This document shows positions 1 to 11,120 of a stretch of 43,592 nt of DNA, piece by piece. A program made the position numbers and the translations under genes. The first letter of the stretch is position 1. Each line of letters opens with the position of its first letter. Source of the DNA: Selaginella moellendorffii (lineage: Eukaryota > Streptophyta > Lycopodiopsida > Selaginellales > Selaginellaceae); contig NW_003314273.1 in the NCBI RefSeq assembly GCF_000143415.4, positions 327,103 to 370,694 of the forward strand. The letters are read 5' to 3'. A model generated the notes under the pieces. That model did no database searches. It saw only the letters and a list, made by a program, of their open reading frames with translations, and had not been told where the DNA came from.

Positions 1-1154
1 TTTATCAACATAACTATTGCACTTTGGAACTTTAATTTTGACTTCTCAAAGTTAAAGTTCCTAAGTGTTTTCAACACCTTGTTTTGCACGTGTTATGCAA
101 ACTTTACTTCCCTATCCTAGGAAGTTTTTTATTCGAGGGCACTATGATCCTCTCTTCTATTTTATGCCACTCTAGGCACTAAGTTCCATTCTTATATAAT
201 TTGTGTTAAGATTATTCACAACTCTATCATTTGGTTACTTTGCCGCTCCTCCTCTTGGAGCTTTCATCTTTGCCAAATTGGAGCACTTAGGAATCCATTT
301 TTGGAATCACACTTCCTTTTTCACAATTTGTTAGCATCTAACACTTTAGTGTTCCTTGGCTAATTTTGCGATTTGGATTCCTTCCAATAAATCCCATTGC
401 CCAAACTTGGCTACTAGTCTTTTGCTCCTATCTGTTAATTGTTGCACCAAGCAATATAGGATCACTACCTCCATCCTTAAAGTATTCTTTCAGTTCCATG
501 ATAAAGGCTTCACTTTACCAAATTTAAAAGATGTTTACCTTTAGTAAGTCTTTTTAGCATTTTTTGCTTTGGGCTTTATCCATAGCTCAACTTTGCAACC
601 CTTCCATGGGTTTTTTTTAGAGACTACTTCTTTGGACTCACTATACCATCCTATTGACACCATTGATTTCCTTTTTAGTGTCTTTCCCACTTGGTCACTT
701 TGACCAAGTCACAGCATTACTAACAGTTCAAATCATCATTTTGAACTAGGAATTTTATTCCTTAACCAAATAAAGACTTTGTCCTTATTTAGCTACAAGA
801 TCACCTAGTGATCTCACCTTGGCAACTTAACAGATTTGTCAATAGATACTTGGTCTTCCAGACCTTTAAGTTGTTGCCCATGACCTCGGGGGCATCCCCC
901 ACACTTGGCAGTGCGCCTAAGCTAGCCCTTTTGGCCAAGGGATAGCAATTGAGACTGGGTGTCCCCATCTCATTCACCATGTCCTTGCTACCATTTGTAC
1001 CAAAGTGTTTAAGTTAGATATGCCAAACTTTCACACTAAACAATCTAATTGTGTATCACGACTCTAAGGTATCCCCCATTTGGCAGTGTGCCCAAGCCAG
1101 TCTCTTTATTGAGAGTTCATGACCATTGAAAAATGAGTGTCCTCATATTCAAAT

Positions 1155-1796
1155 CCAACTGGAAAAGGGGCAATTGCTTGATGAGAGAGCCCTTAGTGGC
1201 TATTTTATCCCCATTTATCCCCCAAGGTTCCAAGGATCCACGGTGACAGTATATCTAAATCTTATCCCATAATCAGATGCGCTATACTCACCCCCCCTTC
1301 AGAAATATTAATGTCCTCCTTGACTATTGACTAACAACCCCTACTGAGCGAAGGGGAACCAGCACCTCCATTTCCGCACTCAATCTACCAATCCTTCCAT
1401 TGTGTAGACTAGCTATTCCATGTGAGGCAACTAGTCATCCACCCGTACCGCAGTCCCACGGTGGATACCTTCGTCCGTGGATACTCCACACAAGAGGAAG
1501 GACGTACGCATGGATGCCCAATACATACGATTTCAAATTTAGGGGTAGGAATATACTTTGCTCAAGGGTATATTATACTTTTAAGTAGCCACTAATCAAT
1601 GGAAATCGAACCCGTGCCATTTGCTCCGATACCAACTATAGTGCACTTTATCTCTTTCCCCTTAAACCAACTGGAAAAGGGGCAATTGCTTGATGAGAGA
1701 GCCCTTAGTGGATATTTTATCCCCATTTATCCCCCAAGGTTCCAAAGATCCACGGTGACAGTATATCTAAATCTTATCCCATGATCACATGCGCTA
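1155..1796 (-). mobile_element. TRIM-like insertion flanked by 131-bp direct repeats
   Basis: A segment of about 131 bp at 1155-1285 recurs nearly identically at 1667-1796, with about 380 bp between. On the minus strand the first repeat starts TGTAGCGCATG. About 25-30 bases after it comes TGGTATCGGAGC (1622-1633 on plus), which resembles an initiator tRNA-Met primer-binding site and is followed by a tRNA B-box-like GGTTCGATTTCC. Two short direct repeats, a PBS-like site and no coding capacity fit a terminal-repeat retrotransposon in miniature. The insertion replaces a stretch present in the uninterrupted copy near 7760-7880. No clean 5-bp target duplication is visible. A tRNA-derived SINE is an alternative for the middle part. 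Confidence 0.5.
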
Positions 1797-4282
1797 CAAT
1801 CACCCAGGATGCTTGGTGTGACTCCTCACGCGGATGCACCAACTTATACTTAAAGCACGTTACAAATCACAGCTTAAGAACTTAGTTCCTCCGCATTGTC
1901 AAGTCTTCTCACTTGACAAATTTATAATTATGCATAAACTCCTCCATACTTGGCCCCATGGGTTACCCTTTTTTAAGTTAGCACTTTTAACTAGGGGATT
2001 TATGCCCTCGACTTGCCAATCTCACGTAACAAGTCATCCGACCAACGTAACATGATTTCATGCATAAGCGTGAAAGTCCTTGACCATTGACTTTCGTTCA
2101 AAGCCCTCCCTTTCAACACTTGGGAACTACTTCCCCAACCTTGATAGCCTTGCTTCAGAGAAGCTTCAAGACCATGCTTCTGCTGTGTTACTTTGATTTT
2201 GCGCATTTTATGAACCATTTAGACTTGGTTTTCTGTATTAAACTATCTAGAATTATCTTTAAGAACCTTTAAGGAATTCTGTCCCTTAACTTGCTAAGGC
2301 TTCTCCTTTCGCAAGCTTTCTAATTGCCATATGGTTTAACTTGAACAATTCTATGCTTTAAACTCTCCATGACATCACAATTGCTAGTAACAAAATGCTT
2401 GAGCACCCACTTGATTCTCCACTCCCAACTTGCATAACCACCCTTCATTATGCCCTTTAATTCCTATGGTTCAATTCTATCCCTTTACTACTTGTTTTTT
2501 GGCCTCATACGTTTCCTTTAGTTATTCTCCTTTAGACTAAGAGGATAACTTTGCACTTTCTACCATGTCTTAGCAAGTATTCATAAGGATGAACCTACCT
2601 AGGAGTGGTTCCTCAATCTGGGTATACTCATCTTGTAATCTCACACATTGGGATTAACATTACTACTTATAGGCCTTTATATACCTATCACTAGCCTTGC
2701 CAAAATCTTTTTTTGGCTTTGTCCAATTCGGGTAGATGAACTTCTCCCATTTCCACAACCTTGGATATTTGGATAGCACCTCCTATCCATCATTCGCTAG
2801 GGACTTTGTCCCTTGGGCCTTATCTATTGCCCTCAAGACACTAAACACCACTTTCTGGTAATCTAGAGTGTTTGGATGTCCTAATGATGGCCTCTTTGAC
2901 AATGAGCATTCTCTTTATGACATTGATTTACTATATTGCAACATAAGCAATTTATCCCTAATAAGGGTATATTTAACTTCTTTATCCCGATAAGAAGTCT
3001 TAGGTATTTACTTTCTACCAATTAACCAATTATTTTACACCTTTTACTTAGTTACCTTTTAGTTGTCAAGTCCTACAACTCATTGCTAGTGCTTCCACAC
3101 TTCTATATTATTTGGGTCACCACACTTCAATAACATGCCTTCCAACTTAGGCTATGCCATTCCCATTTCCATGAGGATTCTTTTAGGAATGAATCTGCCA
3201 ACTTCACCTTAAGGCATCACGCCTTGGCACATTTGGTGTCTCCCCACCATTGGCTCCACGAGTTTACCTTTATGACACTTCTTACTTATGTTTAGGTCCT
3301 TGCCAAGACCAATACAGTTTTTTTTCATGCCAACTATCCGTTAGCACTGCACCATAGAGTTTACGCACAGCTTTGTGTTAAAGTTGTTTTCTTTTGAGAA
3401 CACATTTCTCACAACTTTAGTATAGCATATTTTGCCATCAATGAGATACCTACTGTTCTCATACTTGGATCTTATGATCCTCCCTATCCTTCGTGGGGCA
3501 CAACACATCTCAGTCCAAATGCTCTTACAAATTCCTTAGGACCATTCCTTGACTCTACTTGAGTCATCCAACATTTTTGGACTTTATTAATCCAATGACT
3601 CGTAAGGTCCTATTTTGAGGTGCCAGCTCACTGGAATACAATTTCATGTATTCATATCCTACTTATAAGGACCATCTTTGCAAATGTTACTTCAACACTT
3701 GATTATTTTCCATTCTCTATGGGCTACCTTTGCCCCTTAGGACTATTCGTCCCTATGATGAGAATACCAATTCATCCTCTAAGTACACCCCCAACTCCTT
3801 GGGTTTGTTCTAGCATTTATAAAAGGTAGCCCTGGCTACCATTTCAAGAACTTGTGTCCTCATATGTTTTTGACCTCTTATAGTTATTAATTCCAGTATC
3901 AAATTCATGAGCACCAGCCTCAACTATATGAGGATAATCTTATGACTCCTTTATTGTTTTGGAGTCTTTATTTTTCCTGTGATCCCAACTATAATTGTTT
4001 ATCACAACTATATTAGCTAGTTTGTTAAGTTAAATGCTCATCTGGATCAGATCCTCAATTCTCTAAAGAAAACCTTATACCATTCCCAAGATCCCGAAGT
4101 CGTTTCATTATTGACCTTTTTCTATCCACCACCTCACTTAAAAATTCATACATGAATTGTAGTGGAGAGCTATATCTTCCCAACCTGCTACTCCTCAAGG
4201 ATAAGCCCACTCCTAGGATCTTCTGATGTCAACACTCGTGGTAATATACTTGAGCACCAATAAAAGTCGAACTAAGGAACAA

Positions 4283-4293
4283 CTCCGATACCA
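4283..4293 (-). other. primer-binding site of the minus-oriented LTR element
   Basis: The minus strand reads TGGTATCGGAG, starting three bases (ATT) after the LTR terminus at 4297. This matches the plant initiator tRNA-Met 3' end complement (TGGTATCAGAG) except at one base. Its position just inside the LTR fixes the element's orientation. Confidence 0.7.
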
Positions 4294-4461
4294 AATTGTA
4301 ATCGACTAAATATTCCATTCTACTTTAGTCACTTAACCACACCTCTGACCACTTGGAAGAGTCTCACTCATAGCCTCCATAAATCCTATTCCGGACTTGG
4401 GGCTTATTAACTTTAAGAATGGCATCTCTGCCACTCAACTTTTACACTTAGTCCAAGTGCT

Positions 4462-6259
4462 TGTGAGACACAAAATCCCTAGGCCCCAAAGTGGAGCCAA
4501 AAAGGGTGCCACGTGGTAGTGGCTGAAGCGAGAGCCAAACGAGCGTAACACGTTTGGACCAAAAGCTCCGACTTGAAAAGTCAAGAGCGGGAGTGGAACT
4601 CCCAACGAAGTGCTCGAGGAACGAGCACGAAGCGAGCAAAAAGCGAGGCTCCAAAAAGGGACCCAAAAGGACCAACACATGACACGTGGAAGTGTCTGAG
4701 ATGGACCCGAGATGGAGTCCGAGATGGAGTCCGAGATGGACCCGAGATGGAGTCCGAGATGGAGTCCGAGATGGACCCGAGTTGGAGTCCGAAGTGGAGT
4801 CCGAGATGGACCCGAGTTGGAGTCCGAAGTGGAGTCCGAGATGGACACGAGATGGAGTCCGAGATGGAGTCCGAAGTGGAGTCCGAGGTGGACCTGAGAT
4901 GGACCCGAGTTGGAGTCCGAAGTGGAGTCCGAGATGGACCCGAGATGGAGTCCGAGATGGAGTCCGAGATGGAGTCCGAGGTGGACCCAGAATGGAGTCT
5001 GAGATGGAGTCCAAGATGGACCCGAGATGGAGTCCGAGATGGAGTCCGAGATGGACCCGAGATGGACCCGAGATGGAGTCCGAGATGGAGTCCGAGATGG
5101 AGTCCGAGATGGAGTCCGAAGTCGAGACCGAGACCGGGACCGAGACCGAGACCGAGACCGAGATCGGGACCAAGACCGAGACTGAGGCCGAGGCCGAGAC
5201 CGAGCCCGAGCCCGAGTCCGAGTCCGAGTCCGAGTCCGAGTCCGAGTCCGAGTCCGGAGCCTGAGAGGGTGAAAGCCCAAAGCGTTTGTCTCCCAGACCC
5301 TGGGGGGTTTGGTGAGCTCCAAAAGTATAGTAGGGGGAGGACTGCAGTGGAGCCAGTTTGGCCAGGAAAGGCCAGTTTGGCCCAGGAAGGCCGGACCCAG
5401 TGTTGGGTGATGAGCTGCCCACTGGGAAGTCCAAGACTAGAGTGAACACAGACCGACAAGCGGGGTAGCTTGGTGAAGTGTTCAAGAGCCGGCTCTAGTT
5501 CCCCCGGGAGATCGACTGGCCGATGCTCCCAGTCCAAGTGTGGGTGGCACTACCTACTTGGATACCTGGTGTGGCTCAACGGAACCCGCTCTAAGCCCAT
5601 GGCTAGAGCACCTAAAGGCGAAAGGCGAGGAGAGTACCCAGGTGGCTCGCGTAAGGCCACGGTGTTCCGAAATGTTGTCCCGAAGGCCCAGACTGTGGAA
5701 AGGAAGAGGAACAGTCCTCTGGGGTAGTGACCAAGGACACAGTCGTGTGGTGAGGAAGTCCCAGAGGACCGTGGGACTTAGTGGTCGGGCCTGTGGGTCT
5801 CGATCCAGTGGCAATGTTGGCAAACACGGCCAGGGGCAAAAAGGGACTTAGTGGGGACTGACAGAGGGATATTGGGGAAGGCTATTCCCCTTGTCGGTGG
5901 GCATCCTAAGGATGCTAAGGAGTGGATCTGAGATGACCACTCACGGATGGTTTGCCTAGTCTTGGAGAGCCAAGACGGTGATGCAAGTGGTATTGGACTA
6001 CCAGTGTGGCAAAGGTGATTGGGCATGGCCTTAGCGTAACGGGCTGCTATGTCGGTGGTACCTTTGAGTGTCGGTCATGGGATCGGACACGTGGAGCACT
6101 TGGACCAAGTGCAAATGTTGAGTGGCATGGATGCTATTCTCGGGGCTAGCAAGTCCCAAGTCCTGGATTGGACTTATGGAGGTTGTGAATGAGACTCCTC
6201 CAAGTGGTCAGAGGTGTGGTTAAGTGACTAAAGTAGAATGGAAAAATTAGTCTCTTACA
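4462..6259 (+). mobile_element. solo LTR (1,798 bp) with 5-bp target-site duplication GTGCT
   Basis: The unit starts TGTGAGACACAAAATCCC and ends TTAGTCTCTTACA, so it has TG...CA ends. GTGCT at 4457-4461 is repeated exactly at 6260-6264. Removing the unit and one GTGCT rejoins the older minus-oriented LTR. No interior domain accompanies it, so it is a solo LTR left by recombination between the two LTRs of a full element. It carries the longest minisatellite of the family (4696-5257) and appears to have the least C-to-T decay, which suggests the youngest insertion. Long frames through the minisatellite are by-products of a stop-free repeat. Confidence 0.88.
4696..5257 (+). repeat. 6/12-bp minisatellite inside the LTR
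   Basis: Tandem 12-bp units of the types GAGATGGACCCG and GAGATGGAGTCC run for about 430 bp. They pass into 6-bp GAGACC units and then GAGTCC units, ending near 5257. The array is purine-rich on the plus strand and contains no stop codon in several frames. It occupies the same relative position in every LTR of the family here but varies from about 0.2 to 0.56 kb. Confidence 0.92.
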
Positions 6260-7103
6260 GTGCTCCATGTGTCTAATCCCATGATCAACACCCCAAGGTA
6301 CCACCAATATATCAACCCATTATGCTAAGGCCATGCCCATTCACCTTGGTCATACCGGTGGTCCAAAACCACCTACATCATAATCTTGTCTCTCAAAGAC
6401 TGAGCCATCAGGCCTTGAGTGATCATCTTAGATCCACTCTTAGTCTCTTTAGGATGCCCACAAACATAGGGAATGCCTTCCCCAATATCCCTTTTACAGT
6501 CCCCACCAAGTCCCTTTTTTGTCTATGGCTGCACTCGCCAACACTGCCACTGGGACAAGACCTACAGGCTCGACCACCAAGTCCCACTGTCCTCTGGGAC
6601 TTCCTCACTGTGTGACTGTATCCTTGGTCACCATACCAGAGGACTACTCTTCTTCCTTTCCACAGTCCAAGACTTTGGGACAACATTTCGGAACACCGTG
6701 GCCCTATATAAGCCTCATAGGTATTTTCCCCGCCTTCTGCCTTTGGGTGCTCTAGCCGTGGGCTTAGAGCAAGGTTCTATTGAGCCATGCTAGGTATCCA
6801 AGTAGGTAGTGCCACCCATGCTTGGACTAAGAGCATTGACCATTTGATCTCCTGGGGGAACTAGAGCCGACTCTTGAACATTTCACCAAGCTACCCCACT
6901 TGTCAATCTGTATTCACTTTAATCTTAAACTTCCCAGTAGTTATCTTATCACCCAGCACCTGGCTACAGCCTTCCTAGGCCAAACTGGCTCTACTGGGGT
7001 CCAACCCCCACACTCTCCCTACTATACTTTTGGAACCCCCTGTAGCCCCCCCTGCCCGGGGGATGATCGCTTTGCACTTTGGGCTTTCACCCAATAGTTT
7101 TTT

Positions 7104-7355
7104 TTAGTATTCGGACTCGGACTCGGACTTAGAATCAGACTCGAACTCGGTCTTGGTCTCGGTCTTAGACTCGGACTCAAACTCGGTTTCGGATTCGGAT
7201 TCGGACTCGGTCTTGGTCTCGATCTTAGTCTCGGTCTCGGTTCCATCTCGAACTCCATCTCGAGTCCATCTCGGGTTCATCTCGAACTCCATCTCGAACT
7301 CCATTTCAGATGCATCTCGGACTCCTTCTCGGTCCACCTCGGACTCCATCTTGGA
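7104..7355 (-). repeat. LTR minisatellite, inverted copy
   Basis: This is the same 6/12-bp array as at 4696-5257, read on the minus strand and degraded (units such as CGGACT and CATCTCGGACTC on plus). It lies within the older minus LTR and is about 250 bp long, less than half the length in the nested solo LTR. Confidence 0.85.
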
Positions 7356-7588
7356 CACTTCCACGTGTCATGTGTTAGTCCTCTTATGTCCTTTTTCTAG
7401 AGATTCACTTATCACTTGCTTTGTGCTCGTTCTCTAAGCACTTTGTTAGGAGTTCCACTCCCGCTCTCGACTTTTCGAGTTAAAGCTTTTAGTCCAAATA
7501 TGTTACGCTCATTTGGCTTCTGCCTCAGCCACTACCACATGGCACCCTTTCGGCTCCTCCTTGGGGTCTAGGGATTTTGTGTTTTATG

Positions 7589-9231
7589 TTGACTTCAAAA
7601 AGGGGTGGCTTATAGGGCCAAGCATAAAGGAGTCCATGTATGATTACAGGCTAATCAACTAGCTTGTCAAGTGAGAAAATTTGGAAGCTTAGAGGAACTA
7701 GGTTTTTAAGTTGTGATTCGTAGCACATATTGGGTATAAGTTGATGTATCGGCATGGGGAATCACACCAAGCATCTTAAGTAATGTCATCCATAAATGCA
7801 TATATGGAAGTTGGGTTTGAGTCCCAACTCTCTAATGCTTGGATTCAAGTCTCAATCTACTAAGGCGTAGTGATGGTTTGGAATATGAGGACACTCATTT
7901 TTCAATGGTCATAAACTCTTAATAAAGAGGTTGGCTTGGCCACACTGCTAAACAAGGGATGCCCTAAAGTCGTGATACACGATTAAAGTGCTTAATGTAA
8001 AAACTTAGCATATCTAACTAAAACACTTTGGTGCAAATAGCCTTGAAGACGTGGTGAATGAGATAGGGACACTCAATCATGGTTGTTATGGATCTTTAGC
8101 TAGAAGGGATATTTTGGTGCACTGCCAAGTGTGAGGATGCCCCCAGGGTCATGGTCAACAACTTAAAAGTTTGGTAGACTTAGTATTTAGCCTTTAGATA
8201 CAATGCTTTAACATAAGATCACTAAGTGATCTTATAGCTAAATAAGGATAATCTCTTTATTAGGTTAAGGAATAAACTTCCTAGTTCAAAGTCTTGATTT
8301 GAACTATTGATAATAGTATGACTTAGTCAAGGTGACCAAATGAGAAATACACTTAGGTGAAATAAATTGTGAAATACAATAGTATTATGAGTCCAAGAAA
8401 AGTAGTCTTTAAGGAAAGACCCAGACAAGGGTCACAAGATTGGGCCAAAGATAGAGCCTACAATAAAGAGACTTATTAGAGATGAACACCCACTAGATTT
8501 GGCAAAACAAAGCATTTAATATAGAATCAAAATGACACCTTAAGGATGGAGGTAGTGATCTTATGTTTCTTGGTGCAACAATCAAAGGATAGAAGCGAAA
8601 TACTAGTGGCTAATAATAGGTCTTAGAATTACTGGAAGGAATCTAGATTATAAGTTAGGCAAGGAACCACTATATAGTGAATACTAATGGATTGTGGGAA
8701 AAGAAATATATTTTCAATGATAGATTTCCCAAATGCTCTAGTATGGCAAAAGTGAAACCTCCAGGGTGGCATGGAATAAAATAGAGGATGATGGTGCTCT
8801 CAAGTGAAGAATGTTTTAGGATGGGGAAGTGGAGTTTACATAACATATACAATACAAGGTGTTAGAGACACTGAGGAAATTGACTTGAGAAATCAATATC
8901 AAAGTTTTAAAGTATGATAGTTATGTTGATAAAGGCCAAGATTACTCCAAAATGAATAGTAAAATTGAGATAGAGAAGGTGTCTTTAACGAGTTTAATGA
9001 GAGTTAAAAAAACAAAGGAAGAGAACTAACACAAGTGATTTTATAAGTCTCTAAGATTGAAAGACTATACTCTTTAGAGGACGAGTAAGGTATGGTGAGC
9101 CTTTGGTAGCAAACCCTTGATAAATATTGATTTAGTATCAAGGATGAAAATGGTAATTCATGAGGGGGTTACTTTATAAAATGGCTTATTGTTCAATAAG
9201 GATATTGAACTTCGTCTATGGATGGTGGAGT
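7589..9231 (+). mobile_element. 3' part of a plus-oriented element interior
   Basis: This matches the second half of the interior at about 12400-14213 and runs directly into an LTR at 9232. Its left end is cut by insertion of the minus-oriented element at 7588. It has no coding capacity. The interior ends in GGTGGAGT just before the LTR, a weak polypurine tract. The same junction sequence type (GTGGAGT) occurs at 14207-14213, which supports the boundary. Confidence 0.7.
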
Positions 9232-9456
9232 TGTGAAACATAAATCCCTAAGCCCCAAAGTGGGGCTGGAAGTGTGCCACATGGTAGTGGTCGAAGCGGA
9301 AGTCCAACGAGAATAACACATTTAAACCAAAAGCTCTGACTTGAAAAGTTGAGAGCAAGAATGGAACTCTGAATAAATTACTTGAGGAATTAGCACGAAG
9401 CAATCAGTGAATGAGTCTCTAGAAAGAGACACAAGGACTGACACATGGCAAGTGTT

Positions 9457-9683
9457 GCGACCAAATCCGATATGAAGTCCAAGATGGAGTCTGAGAAGGA
9501 GTCTGAGAAGGAGTCCGAGATAGAATCCAAGAAGGAGTCTAAGATGGAGTTCAAAATGGGGACCAAGACCGAGACCGAGACCAAGGCCAAGATTGAGACT
9601 AAGACTGAGACCAAGACTGAGACTAAGACCTAGATTGAGTTTGAGTTCAAGTTCAAGTCCAAGTCTAAGTCCGAATCCGAGGG
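9457..9683 (+). repeat. LTR minisatellite, degraded copy
   Basis: About 225 bp of 6/12-bp GAGTCC, AAGATGGAGTCT and GAGACC-type units, with many substitutions, at the conserved position in the LTR. Confidence 0.85.
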
Positions 9684-10138
9684 TGAAAGCCCAAAGCAAT
9701 CATCTTCCAGACCTTTGGCGGGGGGGCTCCAGTGGAACTAGTTTAGCCATAAAAGGTTGGTGTGACCAAATAAGGCTATACCCATATGGTGGATGATGAT
9801 ATAACCACTAAAGAGTGTAAAGCTACAGGCAAGTGTGATAACTTGGTAAAGTGTTCAAGAGTTAGCTCTAACTCCCTTGGGAGATTAAATGGTCGATGCT
9901 TCCAATTAAAGTGTGGGTGGCATTATTTATTTGGATATCTGATATGGCTTATCAAAACCTCACTCTAGCCACATGGCTAGGGCACCCAGATGCAGAAGAT
10001 GGGGAAAGTACCCATGAGGCTCGCATTGGGCTGCGGTGTTTCTAAATGTCGTCCCAAAGTCCTAAATTGTGGAAAAGCAGAGAAGCAATCCTCTTATGTA
10101 GTGATCAAGGATATAGTCATGTGGCAAGGAAGTTTCTG

Positions 10139-10491
10139 AGTGTTCAAAAAAATGGCTTTGAACTAAAGTCGATGGTTAAAGACTTTCACGTTTATGTATG
10201 AAACCATGTTATGCTGATTGGGTGATTTGTTAAGTGAGATTGGCCAGTCAAGGGAACAAAGACCCTAGTTAAAAGTGTTAACTTCAAAAGAGGTGGCCTA
10301 TGGGGCCAAGCATGGAAGAGTTTATCCATGATCACAAACTTGTCAAGTGAGAGGACTTGACAGTTTGGAGGAATTAGGTTCCTAAGTTGTGATCTGTAGC
10401 ACGCTTTAGGTATAAGTTGGTGCATTGGCATGGGGAGTTATGCTAAGCATCTTGGGTGATGCTGTCTGTATATGCATATATGGAGGTTGGG
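10139..10491 (+). repeat. internal-domain fragment within an LTR, flanked by a 140-bp duplication
   Basis: From about 10139 the LTR sequence switches to interior sequence like 12270-12560 (for example GGTATAAGTTGGTGCAT) and returns to LTR sequence near 10492. The LTR stretch before the switch (about 9998-10138, from GAAAGTACCCATGAGGCT) is repeated after it (about 10492-10630, from AAAGTACCCACAAGGCTT). The layout suggests unequal exchange or template switching, not a simple transposition. Confidence 0.6.
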
Positions 10492-11113
10492 GAAAGTACC
10501 CACAAGGCTTGCATAGGGCCAGAGTGTTTCAAAATGTTGTTCCAAAATCCTAGACTATGGAAAGGAAGAAAAATAATCCTCTTATGTAGTGACCAAAGAT
10601 GCAGTCATGTGGCAAGGACGTCCCAAACTTAGTGGTTAGGCCCTCAAGCCCTGACCTAGTGGCAGTGTTGGTGAGCACAACCGTGGATGGAGAGGGATTT
10701 AGTGGGGACTGAAGAAAGGACATTGAGGAATAATGTTTCTTATGTCTTTGGGCATCCTAAGGGTGCTAAGGTGTGGTCAAGGGATGACCACTCATGGACA
10801 AGGGGCTAGTCCTTAAGAGATGAGACTGTGATGTAGGTATTTTTAGACCATTAGTGTGACAAAGATGAATGAGTATGGCCCTAGCATAATGGGCTAATAT
10901 GTCAATGGTACCTTTAGGTGTCGGTCATAGGATTGAACACATGGAGCACTTGGACCAAGTGCAAAGGCTAAGTGGTACATATATCATTCACGAGGCTAGC
11001 ATATCCCCAATTTTTGAATAGAACTTATGGAGGTTGTGAGTGAGACTCCTCCAAATGGTCAAAGGTGTGCTTAAGTGACTAAAGTAGAATAAAAAATTTA
11101 GTCCCTTATAATT

Positions 11114-11120
11114 TGGTATC
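11114..11120 (+). other. primer-binding site (degraded)
   Basis: TGGTATC follows the LTR end at 11110 after a three-base ATT spacer, the same arrangement as at 4283-4293 on the other strand. The downstream bases AAAGG depart from the initiator tRNA-Met complement. Confidence 0.55.

Larger units (their letters stand above)
1..4296 (-). mobile_element. internal domain of a decayed non-autonomous LTR retrotransposon (partial)
   Basis: This AT-rich stretch reads on the minus strand as the interior of an LTR element whose 5' LTR begins at 4297. It is similar, in reverse complement, to 7589-9231 and 11111-14213. Examples are the motifs around 40-90 (matching about 8840-8930) and around 870-900 (matching about 8120-8160 and 12860-12890). 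No reading frame exceeds about 75 codons, and I see no protease, reverse transcriptase, integrase or gag motif. It is therefore either a LARD-like non-coding element or heavily decayed. The far end and the 3' LTR lie beyond the window start. A 640-bp insertion near 1155-1796 interrupts it. Confidence is high for repeat identity and moderate for the class. Confidence 0.75.
4297..7588 (-). mobile_element. older 5' LTR, minus orientation, split by a nested solo LTR
   Basis: On the minus strand this LTR begins near 7588, where the sequence is a decayed version of TGTGAGACACAAAATCCC, and ends at 4297 in ...ATTACA. It is interrupted by the younger LTR at 4462-6259. The pieces 4297-4461 and 6260-7588 join into about 1.49 kb. 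Decay at the 7588 end is largely C-to-T type, as expected for methylated old repeats. Right of 7588 lies the interior of another, plus-oriented element, so this element inserted into that one. Its other end is outside the window. Confidence 0.75.
9232..11110 (+). mobile_element. LTR (plus), 1,879 bp, shared between two interiors
   Basis: It starts TGTGAAACATAAATCCC and ends GTCCCTTATA, a decayed form of ...CTTACA. It contains a degraded minisatellite at 9457-9683. An internal-domain fragment (10139-10491) is embedded in it, flanked by a duplicated stretch of LTR. Interior sequence lies on both sides (7589-9231 and 11111-14213), so this LTR is the 3' LTR of one unit and the 5' LTR of the next. 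That LTR-interior-LTR-interior-LTR layout is typical of unequal recombination. Confidence 0.75.

Noticed and set aside
1599-1640. A tRNA gene on the minus strand (B-box-like GGTTCGATTTCC)
   Set aside because: No acceptor, D or anticodon stems can be formed. It fits better as the PBS region of the TRIM-like element.
4696-5257. CRISPR-like array
   Set aside because: Units are 6 or 12 bp with no spacers, inside a eukaryotic LTR.
4435-5537. Overlapping 190-345-codon frames on both strands with Ser-Arg, Asp-Ser or Glu-Ser-Glu-Met repeats
   Set aside because: They exist because the LTR minisatellite has no stops in several frames. All frames are open at once, flanks are non-coding and LTR boundaries enclose them.
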